The notes under the pieces were generated by a model. That model was not told the origin of the DNA, did not search any database, and was given only the letters and a program-made list of their open reading frames with translations. A stretch of DNA of 55,732 nt, taken from NCBI RefSeq assembly GCF_002910915.1, contig NZ_NEUF01000057.1, positions 1 through 55,732 on the forward strand. The letters are read 5' to 3'. Both the position numbers and the translations under genes were made by a program. Numbering within the stretch: position 1 is the first letter of the stretch; each line of letters starts with the position of its first letter. Below are positions 9,475 to 18,887 of this stretch, piece after piece. Source of the stretch: Streptomyces sp. SM10 (lineage in GTDB: Bacteria > Actinomycetota > Actinomycetes > Streptomycetales > Streptomycetaceae).

Positions 9475-10029
9475 TCAGCTGCCGGGCCGGTCCGCCAGAG
9501 CGACCGGCGGCGCGTCGTCCATCTCGAACGCCAGGGGGAACGGGGCGTGCCCCGCGAGCCGGAACAGCCGCACCGTCCGGTGCCGGCGCAGCGCGCGGGC
9601 GGCGCGCACCGTGTCGTTGTGGAAGCGCCGGGCCATCGGTACGCGGCGCACGGCGGCGGCCAGTTCCTTCGCCGCGTCCTCGCCGCCCGGGACCTCCTTC
9701 ACCACCTCGACCTGCGCGGCCTCGCCGAACACGGCCCGCAGGGCAGTGCTCAGCTCGCTCTCGGCGACCTCACGCTGCTCCTCCTCCGACTGCCGCGCCG
9801 CGTGCGCGGCCTCGTAGAGCACGATCGAGGCGGCGGGGTCCAGGACACCGGAGGTGGCCAGTTCCTGGGTGACCGAGGCGCGGCGCAGCAACTGGGCGTC
9901 GAGCGCCGCGCGGGCCGCGTCGATACGGGCGTGGAGCCGGTCGAGCCGCCCGGCGGTCCAGCTGAGATACAGGCCGATCGCGAAGAGCGCGACGACGGTC
10001 CAGACGAGGATTTCGATCACGGGCGGCAA
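9475..10029 (-). CDS. single-pass membrane protein, LemA-like layout
   Basis: A 184-aa protein conserved at this place in streptomycetes. One helix at residues 3-25 (IEILVWTVVALFAIGLYL) is followed by a long helical, coiled-coil-prone region rich in Arg/Ala/Glu. The layout recalls LemA proteins, but I see no definitive motif and no known activity. The start is unclear: a TTG at 10027-10029 or a GTG at 10018-10020 in the same frame, neither with a convincing ribosome site. It reads toward pdxS and away from the pimA gene. Confidence 0.7.
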   Translation of the reverse strand: MPPVIEILVWTVVALFAIGLYLSWTAGRLDRLHARIDAARAALDAQLLRRASVTQELATSGVLDPAASIVLYEAAHAARQSEEEQREVAESELSTALRAVFGEAAQVEVVKEVPGGEDAAKELAAAVRRVPMARRFHNDTVRAARALRRHRTVRLFRLAGHAPFPLAFEMDDAPPVALADRPGS

Positions 10030-10097
10030 GGCTACCGTCGGTGGGAGCGCGCCGGGCCCGCCGGTACGCCCTTCGAACGGGCGTACCGCGGGGCGCC

Positions 10098-11258
10098 TCA
10101 GTCCCTGGCGAGTCCGAAGCGGGCGCGCAGACCCGTGCGTTCGTCGGTGTCCACGGCCGCGGCGCCGTCCGTGACCGTCTCGTACACGGCGAGGATGTCC
10201 GCGCCGACCGTCGTCCAGTCGAAGCGGCGTACGTGCGCGCTGCCCCGCTCGCTCAGCCCCTCACGCCGCTCCGGGTCGCCGAGGAGCCGGATCGCCGCCG
10301 CGGCGAGCGCGTCGGCGTCCTCGTTGGCGAAGAGGTCGCCCGCGGCCCCCTGGTCGAGTACCTGCGTGAACGCGTCCAGGTCGCTTGCGAGGACCGGTGC
10401 TCCCGCCGACAGCGCCTCGACCAGGATGATGCCGAAGCTCTCGCCGCCGGTGTTCGGCGCGACGTACACGTCGACGCTGCGCAGAAGCCGCGCCTTGTCC
10501 TCGTCGCTCACCATGCCGAGGAATTCGACGCGTGCGCGCATCTCCTCGGGCAGCGAGGCGACGGCCTCCTCCTCGTCGCCGCGCCCCGCGACCAGCAGTC
10601 TGGTCTCCGGGCGGGCGGCCAGGATCGCGGGCAGCGCCTTCATCAGGACGGGAAGCCCCTTGCGGGGCTCGTCGATGCGCCCTATGAAGCCGAGCGTCCC
10701 GCCCTGCCACTCGGCCCTGGGTTCGGCGCGGGCGAAGAAGTCGACGTCGACGCCGTTGGGGATGACCACGGCGTCCCCGCCGAGGTGCTCGACCAGGGTC
10801 CGGCGGGCGTACTCGCTCACCGCGATGCGCGCGCTGATCTTCTCCAGCGCCGGCTGGAGGATCGGGTAGGCCGCGATCATGGCACGGGAGCGGGGATTGG
10901 ACGTGTGGAACGTGGCGACGATCGGTCCCTGCGCGGCCCAGCAGGTGAGCAGGCCCAGTGAGGGCGAGGTGGGCTCGTGGATGTGGATGACGTCGAAGGT
11001 GCCCTCGTTCAGCCAGCGCCGGACGCGTGCGGCGGAGAGGAACCCGAAGTTCAGCCGGGCGACCGATCCGTTGTACGGGACGGGCACGGCCCGGCCGGCG
11101 GACACGACGTACGGCGGGAGCGGTGTCTCGTCGTCGGCCGGTGCGAGCACGGAGACGTCGTGGCCGAGGCGGATCAGGTGTTCGGCCAGGTCGCGGATGT
11201 GGAACTGCACCCCGCCCGGAACGTCCCAGGAGTACGGGCAGACGATGCCGATCTTCAC
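10098..11258 (-). CDS. pimA: PimA-like phosphatidylinositol alpha-mannosyltransferase
   Basis: GT4-family (GT-B fold) enzyme predicted to transfer mannose from GDP-mannose to phosphatidylinositol on the inner membrane face, the first step of PIM lipid synthesis. The 386-aa protein starts KIGIVCPYSWDVPGGVQFH, with the glycine-rich acceptor loop, HIHEPTSPS, IPNGVDVDFF, and the donor-site GGESFGIILVEA (E-x7-E). The GTG at 11256-11258 overlaps the acyltransferase stop (GTGA). The three-gene order with the acyltransferase and PI-phosphate synthase is the conserved actinobacterial PIM cassette and fixes the function better than homology alone. Confidence 0.9.
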   Translation of the reverse strand: MKIGIVCPYSWDVPGGVQFHIRDLAEHLIRLGHDVSVLAPADDETPLPPYVVSAGRAVPVPYNGSVARLNFGFLSAARVRRWLNEGTFDVIHIHEPTSPSLGLLTCWAAQGPIVATFHTSNPRSRAMIAAYPILQPALEKISARIAVSEYARRTLVEHLGGDAVVIPNGVDVDFFARAEPRAEWQGGTLGFIGRIDEPRKGLPVLMKALPAILAARPETRLLVAGRGDEEEAVASLPEEMRARVEFLGMVSDEDKARLLRSVDVYVAPNTGGESFGIILVEALSAGAPVLASDLDAFTQVLDQGAAGDLFANEDADALAAAAIRLLGDPERREGLSERGSAHVRRFDWTTVGADILAVYETVTDGAAAVDTDERTGLRARFGLARD

Positions 11259-12178
11259 GGAGATTCCCCCTGGGGGTCCAGATCGGAGAGCCAGAGCCGC
11301 TGCAGCATGTGCCAGTCCTCCGGATGCTCGGCGATCCCGGTGGCGAAGGCGTCGGCCAGCGCCTGTGTCATGGAGGACGTCTTCTCGGTGCGGCTGCCCG
11401 TCTCCGGTACGGGGACGGGCGGATGGACCTGTGCCCCCATGACGGGCGTGCCGTCGTACCAGAGGGTGACGGGCAGCAGCAGGGCACCGGTCTGCTGGGC
11501 GAGCAGGGCCGGTCCTGCGGGCATGCGGGCGGTGTCGCCGAAGAAGTCCACCTCGACGCCGGAGGCCGACAGATCGCGGTCGGCGACGAGGCAGACCAGG
11601 CCGCCGGCGCGCAGCCGCCGGGCCAAGGTCCCGAACGCGGCGCCGCCGTTGTGCGGCAGGACCTCCATGCCCAGGCCCTGGCGGTAGGCCACGAAGCGGT
11701 CGTAGAGGGTCTCGGGCCTGAGCCGCTCGGCGACGGTCGTGAACGGCACCTTGAGGTCCGTGGTGACCCACGCGCCCGCGAGGTCCCAGTTCCCCAGGTG
11801 TGGCAGGGCGAGGATGACGCCCCGGCCGGTGTCCATGCCCTCCGTGAGCCGGTGGGCGTCACGGACGTCGATGGACGCCTTGATGCGCTCCGGGCTCCAG
11901 GTCGGCAGCCGGAAGGACTCCATCCAGTAGCGCATGTACGAGCGCATGCCGGCCTTCGAGAGCTCGGCGAGCCGGGCCGCGTCCGCGTGCGGCACCACCC
12001 GGGCGAGGTTCGACTCCAGGCGCAGGACGGACTTCCCGCGCCGCTTCCACACCTGGTCGGCCAGGGTGCGGAAGAGCGTGGCGGCCGCCCGCTCGGGAAG
12101 CTTCTTGACCGCTCCCCAGCCCAGGCCGTAGAGCCCGTCGGTCAACCGTCCCCTCAGGTCGGATCCGGTGCCGCTCAC
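11255..12178 (-). CDS. PIM acyltransferase (LpxL/HtrB family)
   Basis: Predicted to acylate phosphatidylinositol mannosides, like mycobacterial PatA. The 307-aa lysophospholipid acyltransferase-fold protein carries the HX4D catalytic motif in LALPHLGNWDLAG and a LVADRDLSASGVEVDFFG segment typical of the family. Its GTG start overlaps the PI-phosphate synthase stop and its own stop overlaps the pimA start, so the three enzymes are translated as one unit. The acyl donor cannot be predicted. Confidence 0.88.
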   Translation of the reverse strand: MSGTGSDLRGRLTDGLYGLGWGAVKKLPERAAATLFRTLADQVWKRRGKSVLRLESNLARVVPHADAARLAELSKAGMRSYMRYWMESFRLPTWSPERIKASIDVRDAHRLTEGMDTGRGVILALPHLGNWDLAGAWVTTDLKVPFTTVAERLRPETLYDRFVAYRQGLGMEVLPHNGGAAFGTLARRLRAGGLVCLVADRDLSASGVEVDFFGDTARMPAGPALLAQQTGALLLPVTLWYDGTPVMGAQVHPPVPVPETGSRTEKTSSMTQALADAFATGIAEHPEDWHMLQRLWLSDLDPQGESP

Positions 12179-12858
12179 TGCGCGGCCTCGCTCCCCTGTT
12201 CCGCCGTCCCGCCCTGGGCCACCGCGGCGGCGTCGGCCTCGGCGGACTCCCTGCGTACGGTCACCACCCGCTGGACCAGCGTGACCAGGCTGCCCGCGGC
12301 GACGATCCAGAGCGCGATGGGCAGCAGGATCTGGATGCCCGGCACGCCGAAGCCGTGCAGCCCGGCGAGGCCCGCGGCGACCAGCGAGATCACGAGCCGC
12401 TCGGCGCGTTCCACGAGTCCGTTCACCGCGACGGGCAGGCCGATCGACTCGCCCCGCGCCTTCGTGTACGAGACCACCTGGCCGCTGGCCAGGCAGAAGA
12501 TCGCGACCGCGCAGAGCACGTTGTCGTCACCGCTGCCCGCGTACCAGAGCGCGAAGCCGGCGAAGATCGCCCCGTCCGCCACCCGGTCGAGGGTCGAGTC
12601 GAGGAACGCGCCCCACCGGCTGGAGATCCCGGCCTGCCGGGCCATGTTGCCGTCGACCAGGTCCGAGAAGACGAAGACCGTGATCACGATCGTGCCCCAG
12701 AAGAACTCCCCCATCGGGAAGAAGACCAGCGCACCTGCCATCACTCCGGCCGTGCCGACGAGGGTGACCGCGTCGGGGCTGACCCCGAGGCGGAGCAGCA
12801 GAGCGGCGAACGGTGTGAGGACACGCGTAAAAAATGCACGCGCGTACTTGTTCAGCAT
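12175..12858 (-). CDS. phosphatidylinositol phosphate synthase (CDP-alcohol phosphotransferase)
   Basis: Membrane enzyme expected to join CDP-diacylglycerol and inositol 3-phosphate. The complete CDP-alcohol phosphotransferase signature D-xx-DG-xx-AR-...-G-xxx-D-xxx-D is present (DLVDGNMAR, then GAFLDSTLD). Several helices follow. I start at the ATG 12856-12858 (MLNKYARAFF, preceded by GGGAAGG), giving 227 aa; an in-frame ATG at 12915 would add about 19 residues but has a weak ribosome site. First gene of the PIM cassette, transcribed away from the EF-G-like gene across a 279-base gap with no other feature I could define. Confidence 0.88.
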   Translation of the reverse strand: MLNKYARAFFTRVLTPFAALLLRLGVSPDAVTLVGTAGVMAGALVFFPMGEFFWGTIVITVFVFSDLVDGNMARQAGISSRWGAFLDSTLDRVADGAIFAGFALWYAGSGDDNVLCAVAIFCLASGQVVSYTKARGESIGLPVAVNGLVERAERLVISLVAAGLAGLHGFGVPGIQILLPIALWIVAAGSLVTLVQRVVTVRRESAEADAAAVAQGGTAEQGSEAAQ

Positions 12859-13137
12859 GGCCTTCCCGAGGTTCGGTGGGCGCCGCGCGGCCCCTTCGGC
12901 CACCGGCTGGCCCATCGTAGTCACCAGCCGTGCCCGGCAACGGCGGGGCACCCCGTCCCACCGGATGTCCCGGGGAAGTCATGCCTGGCCGGGGGCGACG
13001 TATGGACGGCTCCCGGCACGAGTGGAAAGCTCGAATGACCGCGGGCGTCCGAGAAGCCGCCGCGACGGCTCCCCCGTGCCCGTGCATCCGCTCCCCAGTT
13101 CTTGCGGCACCGCGCCACCGATCGGGAGGCACGCATC

Positions 13138-15363
13138 ATGGGCGACAGGACACATACGCACACCGGAGCCGCCGGCAGGGCGGTGACGGCCGACCGGCCC
13201 GCTTCCCTGCGGAACGTGGTGCTGGTGGGCCACAGCGGCTCGGGAAAGACCACCCTGGTCGAGGCGCTCGCGCTGACGGCCGGAGCGCTGAACCGGGCCG
13301 GCCGGGTCGAGGACGGCGCGACCGTCTCCGACCACGACGAGATCGAACAGCGCCGAGGGCGGTCCGTACAGCTCTCGGTCGTCCCCGTCGAGTGGGACGG
13401 CTTCAAGATCAACCTGCTGGACACCCCCGGTCACGCGGACTTCGTCGGGGAGCTCAGGGCCGGTCTGCGGGCAGCGGACGCGGCCCTCTTCGTCGTCTCG
13501 GCCGCCCAGGAGGCGGATACCGTGGCGGGGACCACCCGCTCCCTCTGGGAGGAGTGCGCGGCCGTCGGGATGCCGCGGGCCATCGTGGTCACCCACCTGG
13601 ACACCGCACGTACGCCCTTCGAGGAGATGTCCCGGATCTGCGGCCGGATCTTCGGAAACGGCGACCCCGACGCCGTGCTTCCCCTCCACCTCCCGGTGCA
13701 GGGGCACGCAGGCCCGGACGGGCACGCCCCGCTCACCGGGCTCACCGCCCTGCTCAGCGGGCGGGTCTTCGACCACTCCTCGGGCGAACGGCGGGAGGCA
13801 CCGCTCTCCGGCGGCCGTCGGGGGCCGCTCCAGGAGGCCCGTGCGCGGCTCATCGAGGGGATCATCGCCGAGAGCGAGGACGAGTCCCTCATGGACCGCT
13901 ACCTCGCCGGCGACGAGATCGACGTCACCACGCTCGTCGGCGACCTGGAGAGGGCTGTGGCGCGTGGGTCCTTCCACCCCGTGCTCACCGCCGCCCCCGC
14001 CGCCGAGGGCGCACGGCAGGGCATCGGCACCGTGGAGCTCCTCGACCTGATCACCCGCGGCTTCCCCTCCCCCGGGGAACGCGCGCTGCCCGCCGTCACC
14101 ACCCCGGACGGCGTCCCGCGCCCCGCTCCCGTCTGCGATCCGGCGGCGCCCCTGGTCGCCGAGGTCGTCAAGACCTCGTCCGACCCCTATGTCGGACGGG
14201 TCTCACTCGTCCGGGTCTTCTCGGGCACCCTGCGCCCCGACGACGCCGTACACGTGTGCGGCCACGGTCTCGCCGGGTCCGGCGGAGCGGATCGTCCCTG
14301 CCACGGGGCCGATGTGCGCGTCGGGGCCCTCTCCGCGCCCTTCGGCGGACAGCAGCGGCCCGTGGACCACTGTGTCGCGGGAGATCTGGCCTGTGTCTCC
14401 AGGCTGGGCGGGGCGGAGACCGGCGACACCCTCTCGGGCGACGGCGACCCCCTGCTGATGGAGCCGTGGACCATGCCCGACCCGCTGCTCCCCCTGGCGG
14501 TCCGCGCCCATGGCAAGGCCGACGAGGACAAGCTCTCGCAGGGCCTGGCACGCCTGGTCGCCGAGGATCCCACCATGCGTCAGGAGCAGAACCAGGACAC
14601 CCGCCAGGTCGTCCTGTGGTGCATGGGCGAGGCGCACGCCGAGGTCGCGCTGGAGCATCTGCGCAGCAGGTACGGCGTCCGGGTCGACGCCGAGCCCCAT
14701 CGCGTCCCGCTCCGTGAGACGTTCGCCGCGCGGAGCGTGGGGCGCGGCCGGCACGTCAAGCAGTCCGGCGGCCACGGCCAGTACGCCGTCTGCGAGATCG
14801 AGGTGGAGCCGCTGCCGGCCGGGGCGGGGATCGAGTTCGTCGACCAGGTGGTCGGCGGCTCGGTGCCACGGCAGTTCGTCGCGTCCGTGGAGAAGGGCGT
14901 GCGCGCCCAGGCGGCCCGCGGTGTCGCCTCCGGGAACCCGCTCGTGGACGTGCGCGTGACCTTGCTCGACGGGAAGTCGCACGCGGTGGACTCCTCCGAC
15001 GCCGCCTTCCAGACCGCGGGCGCGCTGGCACTGCGCGAGGCCGCGGCGGACACCCGCGTCCAGCTCCTCGAACCCGTGGCCCGGATCGGTGTGCTGGTCC
15101 CCGACGCCTATGTGGGGGCGGTCATGAGCGACCTGGCGGGGCGGCGCGGGCGGATCGTCGGCACCGAACAGGCGAGTGGTGAACGCACGCTCGTACGCGC
15201 CGAGGTGCCGGAGACCGAGATCGGCAGGTACACGGTCGACCTCCGCTCCCTGACGCACGGCACCGGACGGTTCGACCGGGCGTACGCCCGGCACGAGCCG
15301 ATGCCCCCACAACGCGCCGACCGCATCCGCGAAGCGCATGAAACCGGCACGAAGGGGAGCTAG
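13138..15363 (+). CDS. EF-G-like GTPase (EF-G2 type)
   Basis: A 741-aa translational-GTPase paralogue with the EF-G domain order. G1 is GHSGSGKTTLVE rather than the AHIDAGKTT of canonical EF-G, G3 is DTPGHADF as usual, and the G4 position reads THLD instead of NKMD, so guanine recognition may differ. Domains II to V follow to the end (GHGQYAVCEIEVEPL is EF-G domain IV-like). The ATG at 13138 is preceded by GGGAGG. It is not the housekeeping fusA, which sits with the ribosomal protein genes. Paralogues of this kind have been linked to ribosome recycling or stress in some bacteria; the role here is unknown. Confidence 0.85.
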   Translation: MGDRTHTHTGAAGRAVTADRPASLRNVVLVGHSGSGKTTLVEALALTAGALNRAGRVEDGATVSDHDEIEQRRGRSVQLSVVPVEWDGFKINLLDTPGHADFVGELRAGLRAADAALFVVSAAQEADTVAGTTRSLWEECAAVGMPRAIVVTHLDTARTPFEEMSRICGRIFGNGDPDAVLPLHLPVQGHAGPDGHAPLTGLTALLSGRVFDHSSGERREAPLSGGRRGPLQEARARLIEGIIAESEDESLMDRYLAGDEIDVTTLVGDLERAVARGSFHPVLTAAPAAEGARQGIGTVELLDLITRGFPSPGERALPAVTTPDGVPRPAPVCDPAAPLVAEVVKTSSDPYVGRVSLVRVFSGTLRPDDAVHVCGHGLAGSGGADRPCHGADVRVGALSAPFGGQQRPVDHCVAGDLACVSRLGGAETGDTLSGDGDPLLMEPWTMPDPLLPLAVRAHGKADEDKLSQGLARLVAEDPTMRQEQNQDTRQVVLWCMGEAHAEVALEHLRSRYGVRVDAEPHRVPLRETFAARSVGRGRHVKQSGGHGQYAVCEIEVEPLPAGAGIEFVDQVVGGSVPRQFVASVEKGVRAQAARGVASGNPLVDVRVTLLDGKSHAVDSSDAAFQTAGALALREAAADTRVQLLEPVARIGVLVPDAYVGAVMSDLAGRRGRIVGTEQASGERTLVRAEVPETEIGRYTVDLRSLTHGTGRFDRAYARHEPMPPQRADRIREAHETGTKGS

Positions 15364-15520
15364 CTGACCGGATCTGGTGCCTGCCGCCCGCGCCCCGGCC
15401 CGATCGGCGGGCGGGCGCCGTGCGCGGACGATACGCTGTGGGCCCAGCTCAGAAGGTGTGCGACGTACGGTAGTTGGGAACAGCCGCAGGAGCAGACCGT
15501 GCGGGCGAGTGGGGGCGACA

Positions 15521-17191
15521 GTGGCCAACGACGGATTCGATTTCTCTCCCGGAGCGCAGATCCCGCTCCAGGGCGCGGGAGCACAGGCGGTGGCGACCAA
15601 CGCCCTCGCCTCCGCCGCGTACCGCGACAGCGACGTGACGGAGATCCTCAAGGCCAACAGCGAGTGGCACAAGTCCGAGGTGAAACCGGGCGAGTCCAAG
15701 CTGTTCAAGTCCGACTACTTCAAGCCGAATCTGGGTGAGGCGTTCGCCCGTGCCGTCCAGGAGCGCACGCTCGGCGGCGACCGCAAGGCGCTCATCCAGT
15801 CCTTCGGCACCGACCCGCAGACCGTCGTCGAGCACTGCCTGTCCGCGACCCGGCTGCGCAAGGCGCGTGACACGAAGCTGACCCTGGTCACCGTCGTCTT
15901 CGGCTTCGCGTTCCTGCCCGGCCTGATCCTCTGGGTCCTCGCCTTCCGACTGCGCGACGTCCTCAACCGGTCCAAGGACAAGTTCTTCCAGGCGCTGGGC
16001 GGCCTCCTGCTCGTCGTGCTCGGCGGAGCGGCGGCGTTCTTCCTGATCGCCATGCCGCTCACCGGTCTCCCGGCCCTCTACCTGCGCGCCGCCGCCGCCG
16101 CCCCGCTGATCGGCTGGCTGGTGGCCAAACGGATCGCGGAGACCTCGGTCAAGGACCTGCGCGCCCGGTGGGACGGGCTCCTCTCCGGCATCGGTGTCAG
16201 CGCGAAGATCCCCGAGGCCGCGCCGAAGAACCCCAACGAGACCGCCCGGGAGGCCCTGCGCCAGGGCCTGGAGAAACTCTCCGCCGAGCAGCAGTCCAAC
16301 GCCGTCTTCTACGCGGGCCCCAAGGGCATCCTGGGCATGGGCACCCGCTGGGGAAGCTGGCAGCTCGCCGAGGACCTCACACCGGAGGACCCCGCCCGGG
16401 AGATCCACCAGTTCCGCAGCTGGGACGTCGTCCGGGCCATCCACGACCAGCTGAAGATGCTGGAGCGCGGCCCGCTGAACACCGGCGGCTTCCCCACGCC
16501 GTCCGTCAAGCACTGGATCGTCTCCCCCATCGGGGAGAACGCGGACTCCGTCTCCCGGCCCGAGGGCGAGGACGTCGCCACCTTCCAGATCAAGCCCCAC
16601 GAGATACAGCGCATCTGCAACCACCAGCAGTTCGGCAGCGGCAACCGTCACTACCTGGGCGTCCAGTTCACCCTCTGGGACGGCCAGCTGGTGATCACGA
16701 TGCTGATCACCGTCACCGTGCTCCACGAGACGCTGCGGATCGAGGTCACCGGACACGCGCTGGGCCCGGTCCACGGGCTCTTCCTCACCAAGCCGGAAGC
16801 CCCGACCAAGACGGTCAAGAAGGCCGTCAGGTTCTGGGAGACCCGCAAGGTCACGCTCCCCCTCATCAAGGCGACCGAGGTCGTCAGGCTGGCCCTGCGC
16901 GCCCCGTTCACCTGGTACCCGCCGCTGCTGGACTACCTGGGCGGCAAGATCGTCCTGCCCGAGCCCTTCGGCCTGCGGCACGCGTGGGCGGCCAAGCCCT
17001 GGGGCCACCGCTTCATGGCGGACGACGCGATGCGGACGGCCACCCCGGTCCTGCGCGTGGTCCACGCCGCGACGATGCGCGTCCTCAAGGAGCACGGCGT
17101 GGACACCGAGCGCTTCGACAACCGCTCCATGATCCTCAGCGGCCTGGTCCAGGACCCCGCCCCGAGGAAGGCCGACGTCTACGACGCGTGA
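15521..17191 (+). CDS. membrane protein of unknown function
   Basis: A 556-aa protein starting at a GTG (15521) with a GGGGG ribosome site. Residues 1-110 are soluble; hydrophobic segments lie around 113-137 and in a longer stretch near 150-205, followed by a mostly soluble C-terminal half of about 350 residues with no motif I recognise. It is at the same place in other streptomycetes next to the EF-G-like gene. Its stop is only 22 bases from the convergent acyl-CoA carboxylase gene, which is the first gene of the polyketide cluster. Confidence 0.75.
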   Translation: MANDGFDFSPGAQIPLQGAGAQAVATNALASAAYRDSDVTEILKANSEWHKSEVKPGESKLFKSDYFKPNLGEAFARAVQERTLGGDRKALIQSFGTDPQTVVEHCLSATRLRKARDTKLTLVTVVFGFAFLPGLILWVLAFRLRDVLNRSKDKFFQALGGLLLVVLGGAAAFFLIAMPLTGLPALYLRAAAAAPLIGWLVAKRIAETSVKDLRARWDGLLSGIGVSAKIPEAAPKNPNETAREALRQGLEKLSAEQQSNAVFYAGPKGILGMGTRWGSWQLAEDLTPEDPAREIHQFRSWDVVRAIHDQLKMLERGPLNTGGFPTPSVKHWIVSPIGENADSVSRPEGEDVATFQIKPHEIQRICNHQQFGSGNRHYLGVQFTLWDGQLVITMLITVTVLHETLRIEVTGHALGPVHGLFLTKPEAPTKTVKKAVRFWETRKVTLPLIKATEVVRLALRAPFTWYPPLLDYLGGKIVLPEPFGLRHAWAAKPWGHRFMADDAMRTATPVLRVVHAATMRVLKEHGVDTERFDNRSMILSGLVQDPAPRKADVYDA

Positions 17192-17213
17192 GCCCTCCGG
17201 GCCGGGACGCGCC

Positions 17214-18827
17214 TCACAACGGCGGGTTGCCGTGCTTGCGCGGGGCCTGTTCGGCCGCCTTCGACCGCAGCACGGCGAGTCCCGAGGCAAGCGCCTGCCG
17301 GGTGCCCGCAGGATCGATGACGTCGTCCACCAGCCCCCGCTCGGCCGCGTAGTAGGGATGCATGAGTTCGGCCCGGTACTCCTTCACCAGTCGCGCCCGC
17401 GTGTCGTCGGGGTTCTCCGCCTCGGCTATCCGGCGCCGGAAGATGACGTTGGCCGCGCCCTCGGCGCCCATCACCGCGATCTCGTTGGTGGGCCACGCGA
17501 AGGTGAGATCGGCCCCGATGGACTGCGAGTTCATGACGATGTACGCGCCGCCGTAAGCCTTGCGGAGGATCACCGTGATCCTCGGAACGGTCGCGTCGCA
17601 GAAGGCGTACAGCAGCTTGGCACCGTGTCGGATGATGCCGTCGTGTTCCTGACCGACGCCCGGGAGGAACCCGGGGACGTCCACCAGGGTGACCAGGGGG
17701 ATATTGAACGTGTCGCACATCTGGACGAACCGTGCCGCCTTCTCGGAGGCCTTGATGTCGAGCACTCCGGCCAGCGACAGCGGCTGGTTGGCGACGACGC
17801 CCACGACCTCACCGGCCAGGCGGATCAGGACACACAGGATGTTGGGGGCCCATCGCTCATGGACCTCCAGCATCTCCCCGTCGTCAGCCAGTTCGGCGAC
17901 GACCTCGCGCATGTCGTAGGGCTTGCTGCCTTCCGCGGGCACCAGGTCCAGCAGCCGCGGAGAGCGCCGCCGGGCGGGGTCGCCGGTCTCGGCCCGGGGC
18001 GGGTGCTCACGGTTGTTCCCGGGCAGCAGACCGAGGAGGTAGCGGACCTCGGCGAGGCACGACTCCTCGTCGTCGTACGCGAAATGGCAGACCCCGGAGG
18101 TCTCCGCGTGGACATCCGCGCCTCCCAGACCGCTCAGGGTGACCTCCTCGCCGGTGACCGCCTTCACCACGTCCGGGCCCGTGATGAACATCTGCGAGGT
18201 GCCGCGCACCATGAAGACGAAGTCGGTCAGCGCGGGGCTGTAGGCCGCGCCTCCGGCGCAGGGGCCGAGCATGACGCTGATCTGCGGGATCACCCCGGAG
18301 GCCCGGGTGTTGCGGCGGAAGATTCCGCCGTAGCCCGCGAGCGCCGAGACGCCCTCCTGGATCCGGGCGCCGGCCCCGTCGTTCAGGGAGACGATCGGTG
18401 CGCCAGCCGCGAGGGCCATGTCCATGATCTTGTGGATCTTCGCCGCGTGAGCCTCGCCGAGCGCACCGCCGAAGATGCGGAAGTCGTGCGCGTAGACGAA
18501 GACGGTCCGGCCCTCCACCTCGCCCCAGCCGGTGATCACGCCGTCCGTGTACGGGCGTTTCGCCTCCAGCCCGAAACCGGTGGTCCGGTGCCGGCGGAAC
18601 TGCTCCACCTCGTGGAAGGTGCCGGCGTCCAGCAGGAGACCGATCCGCTCCCGAGCGGTCAGTTTCCCCCGTGCGTGCTGGGTGCGGGTCGCCTTCTCGT
18701 CCGGGCCTGCGTGCACCTGGTCGCGCAGGGCGTCCAGTTCACCGACGCGTCGGCGCATGCCGGACGCGGGGTGCGGGGCGAGGGGCGGCGGCGCGCCGAT
18801 CGGTGCCGGCCTGTCCACGGTCGTCAT
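17214..18827 (-). CDS. acyl-CoA carboxylase beta (carboxyltransferase) subunit
   Basis: Carboxyltransferase half of an acetyl/propionyl-CoA carboxylase, likely supplying malonyl-CoA (or methylmalonyl-CoA) to the PKS. The 537-aa crotonase-fold protein has both subdomains: HARGKLTARERI near residue 52, LNDGAGARIQEGV, then GFLPGVGQEHDGIIRHGAK and MGAEGAANVIFRR in the C-terminal half. Biotin-carboxylase and carrier subunits are not in the cluster, so it must borrow housekeeping ones. It follows the AT gene by 60 bases in the same direction. Acyl preference depends on one active-site residue that I cannot place reliably without an alignment. Confidence 0.92.
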   Translation of the reverse strand: MTTVDRPAPIGAPPPLAPHPASGMRRRVGELDALRDQVHAGPDEKATRTQHARGKLTARERIGLLLDAGTFHEVEQFRRHRTTGFGLEAKRPYTDGVITGWGEVEGRTVFVYAHDFRIFGGALGEAHAAKIHKIMDMALAAGAPIVSLNDGAGARIQEGVSALAGYGGIFRRNTRASGVIPQISVMLGPCAGGAAYSPALTDFVFMVRGTSQMFITGPDVVKAVTGEEVTLSGLGGADVHAETSGVCHFAYDDEESCLAEVRYLLGLLPGNNREHPPRAETGDPARRRSPRLLDLVPAEGSKPYDMREVVAELADDGEMLEVHERWAPNILCVLIRLAGEVVGVVANQPLSLAGVLDIKASEKAARFVQMCDTFNIPLVTLVDVPGFLPGVGQEHDGIIRHGAKLLYAFCDATVPRITVILRKAYGGAYIVMNSQSIGADLTFAWPTNEIAVMGAEGAANVIFRRRIAEAENPDDTRARLVKEYRAELMHPYYAAERGLVDDVIDPAGTRQALASGLAVLRSKAAEQAPRKHGNPPL

Positions 18828-18887
18828 CAGGTTGCCTTTCTGCAGGGGCCGCTCCGGACAGCGGCGGCCGGCGGAGGACGGCGCCGC

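Noticed and set aside
17192..17213. Attachment site or transposon remnant at the left cluster boundary
   Set aside because: The 22-base gap shows no repeat shared with 38819-38870, and no integrase or transposase gene is present.
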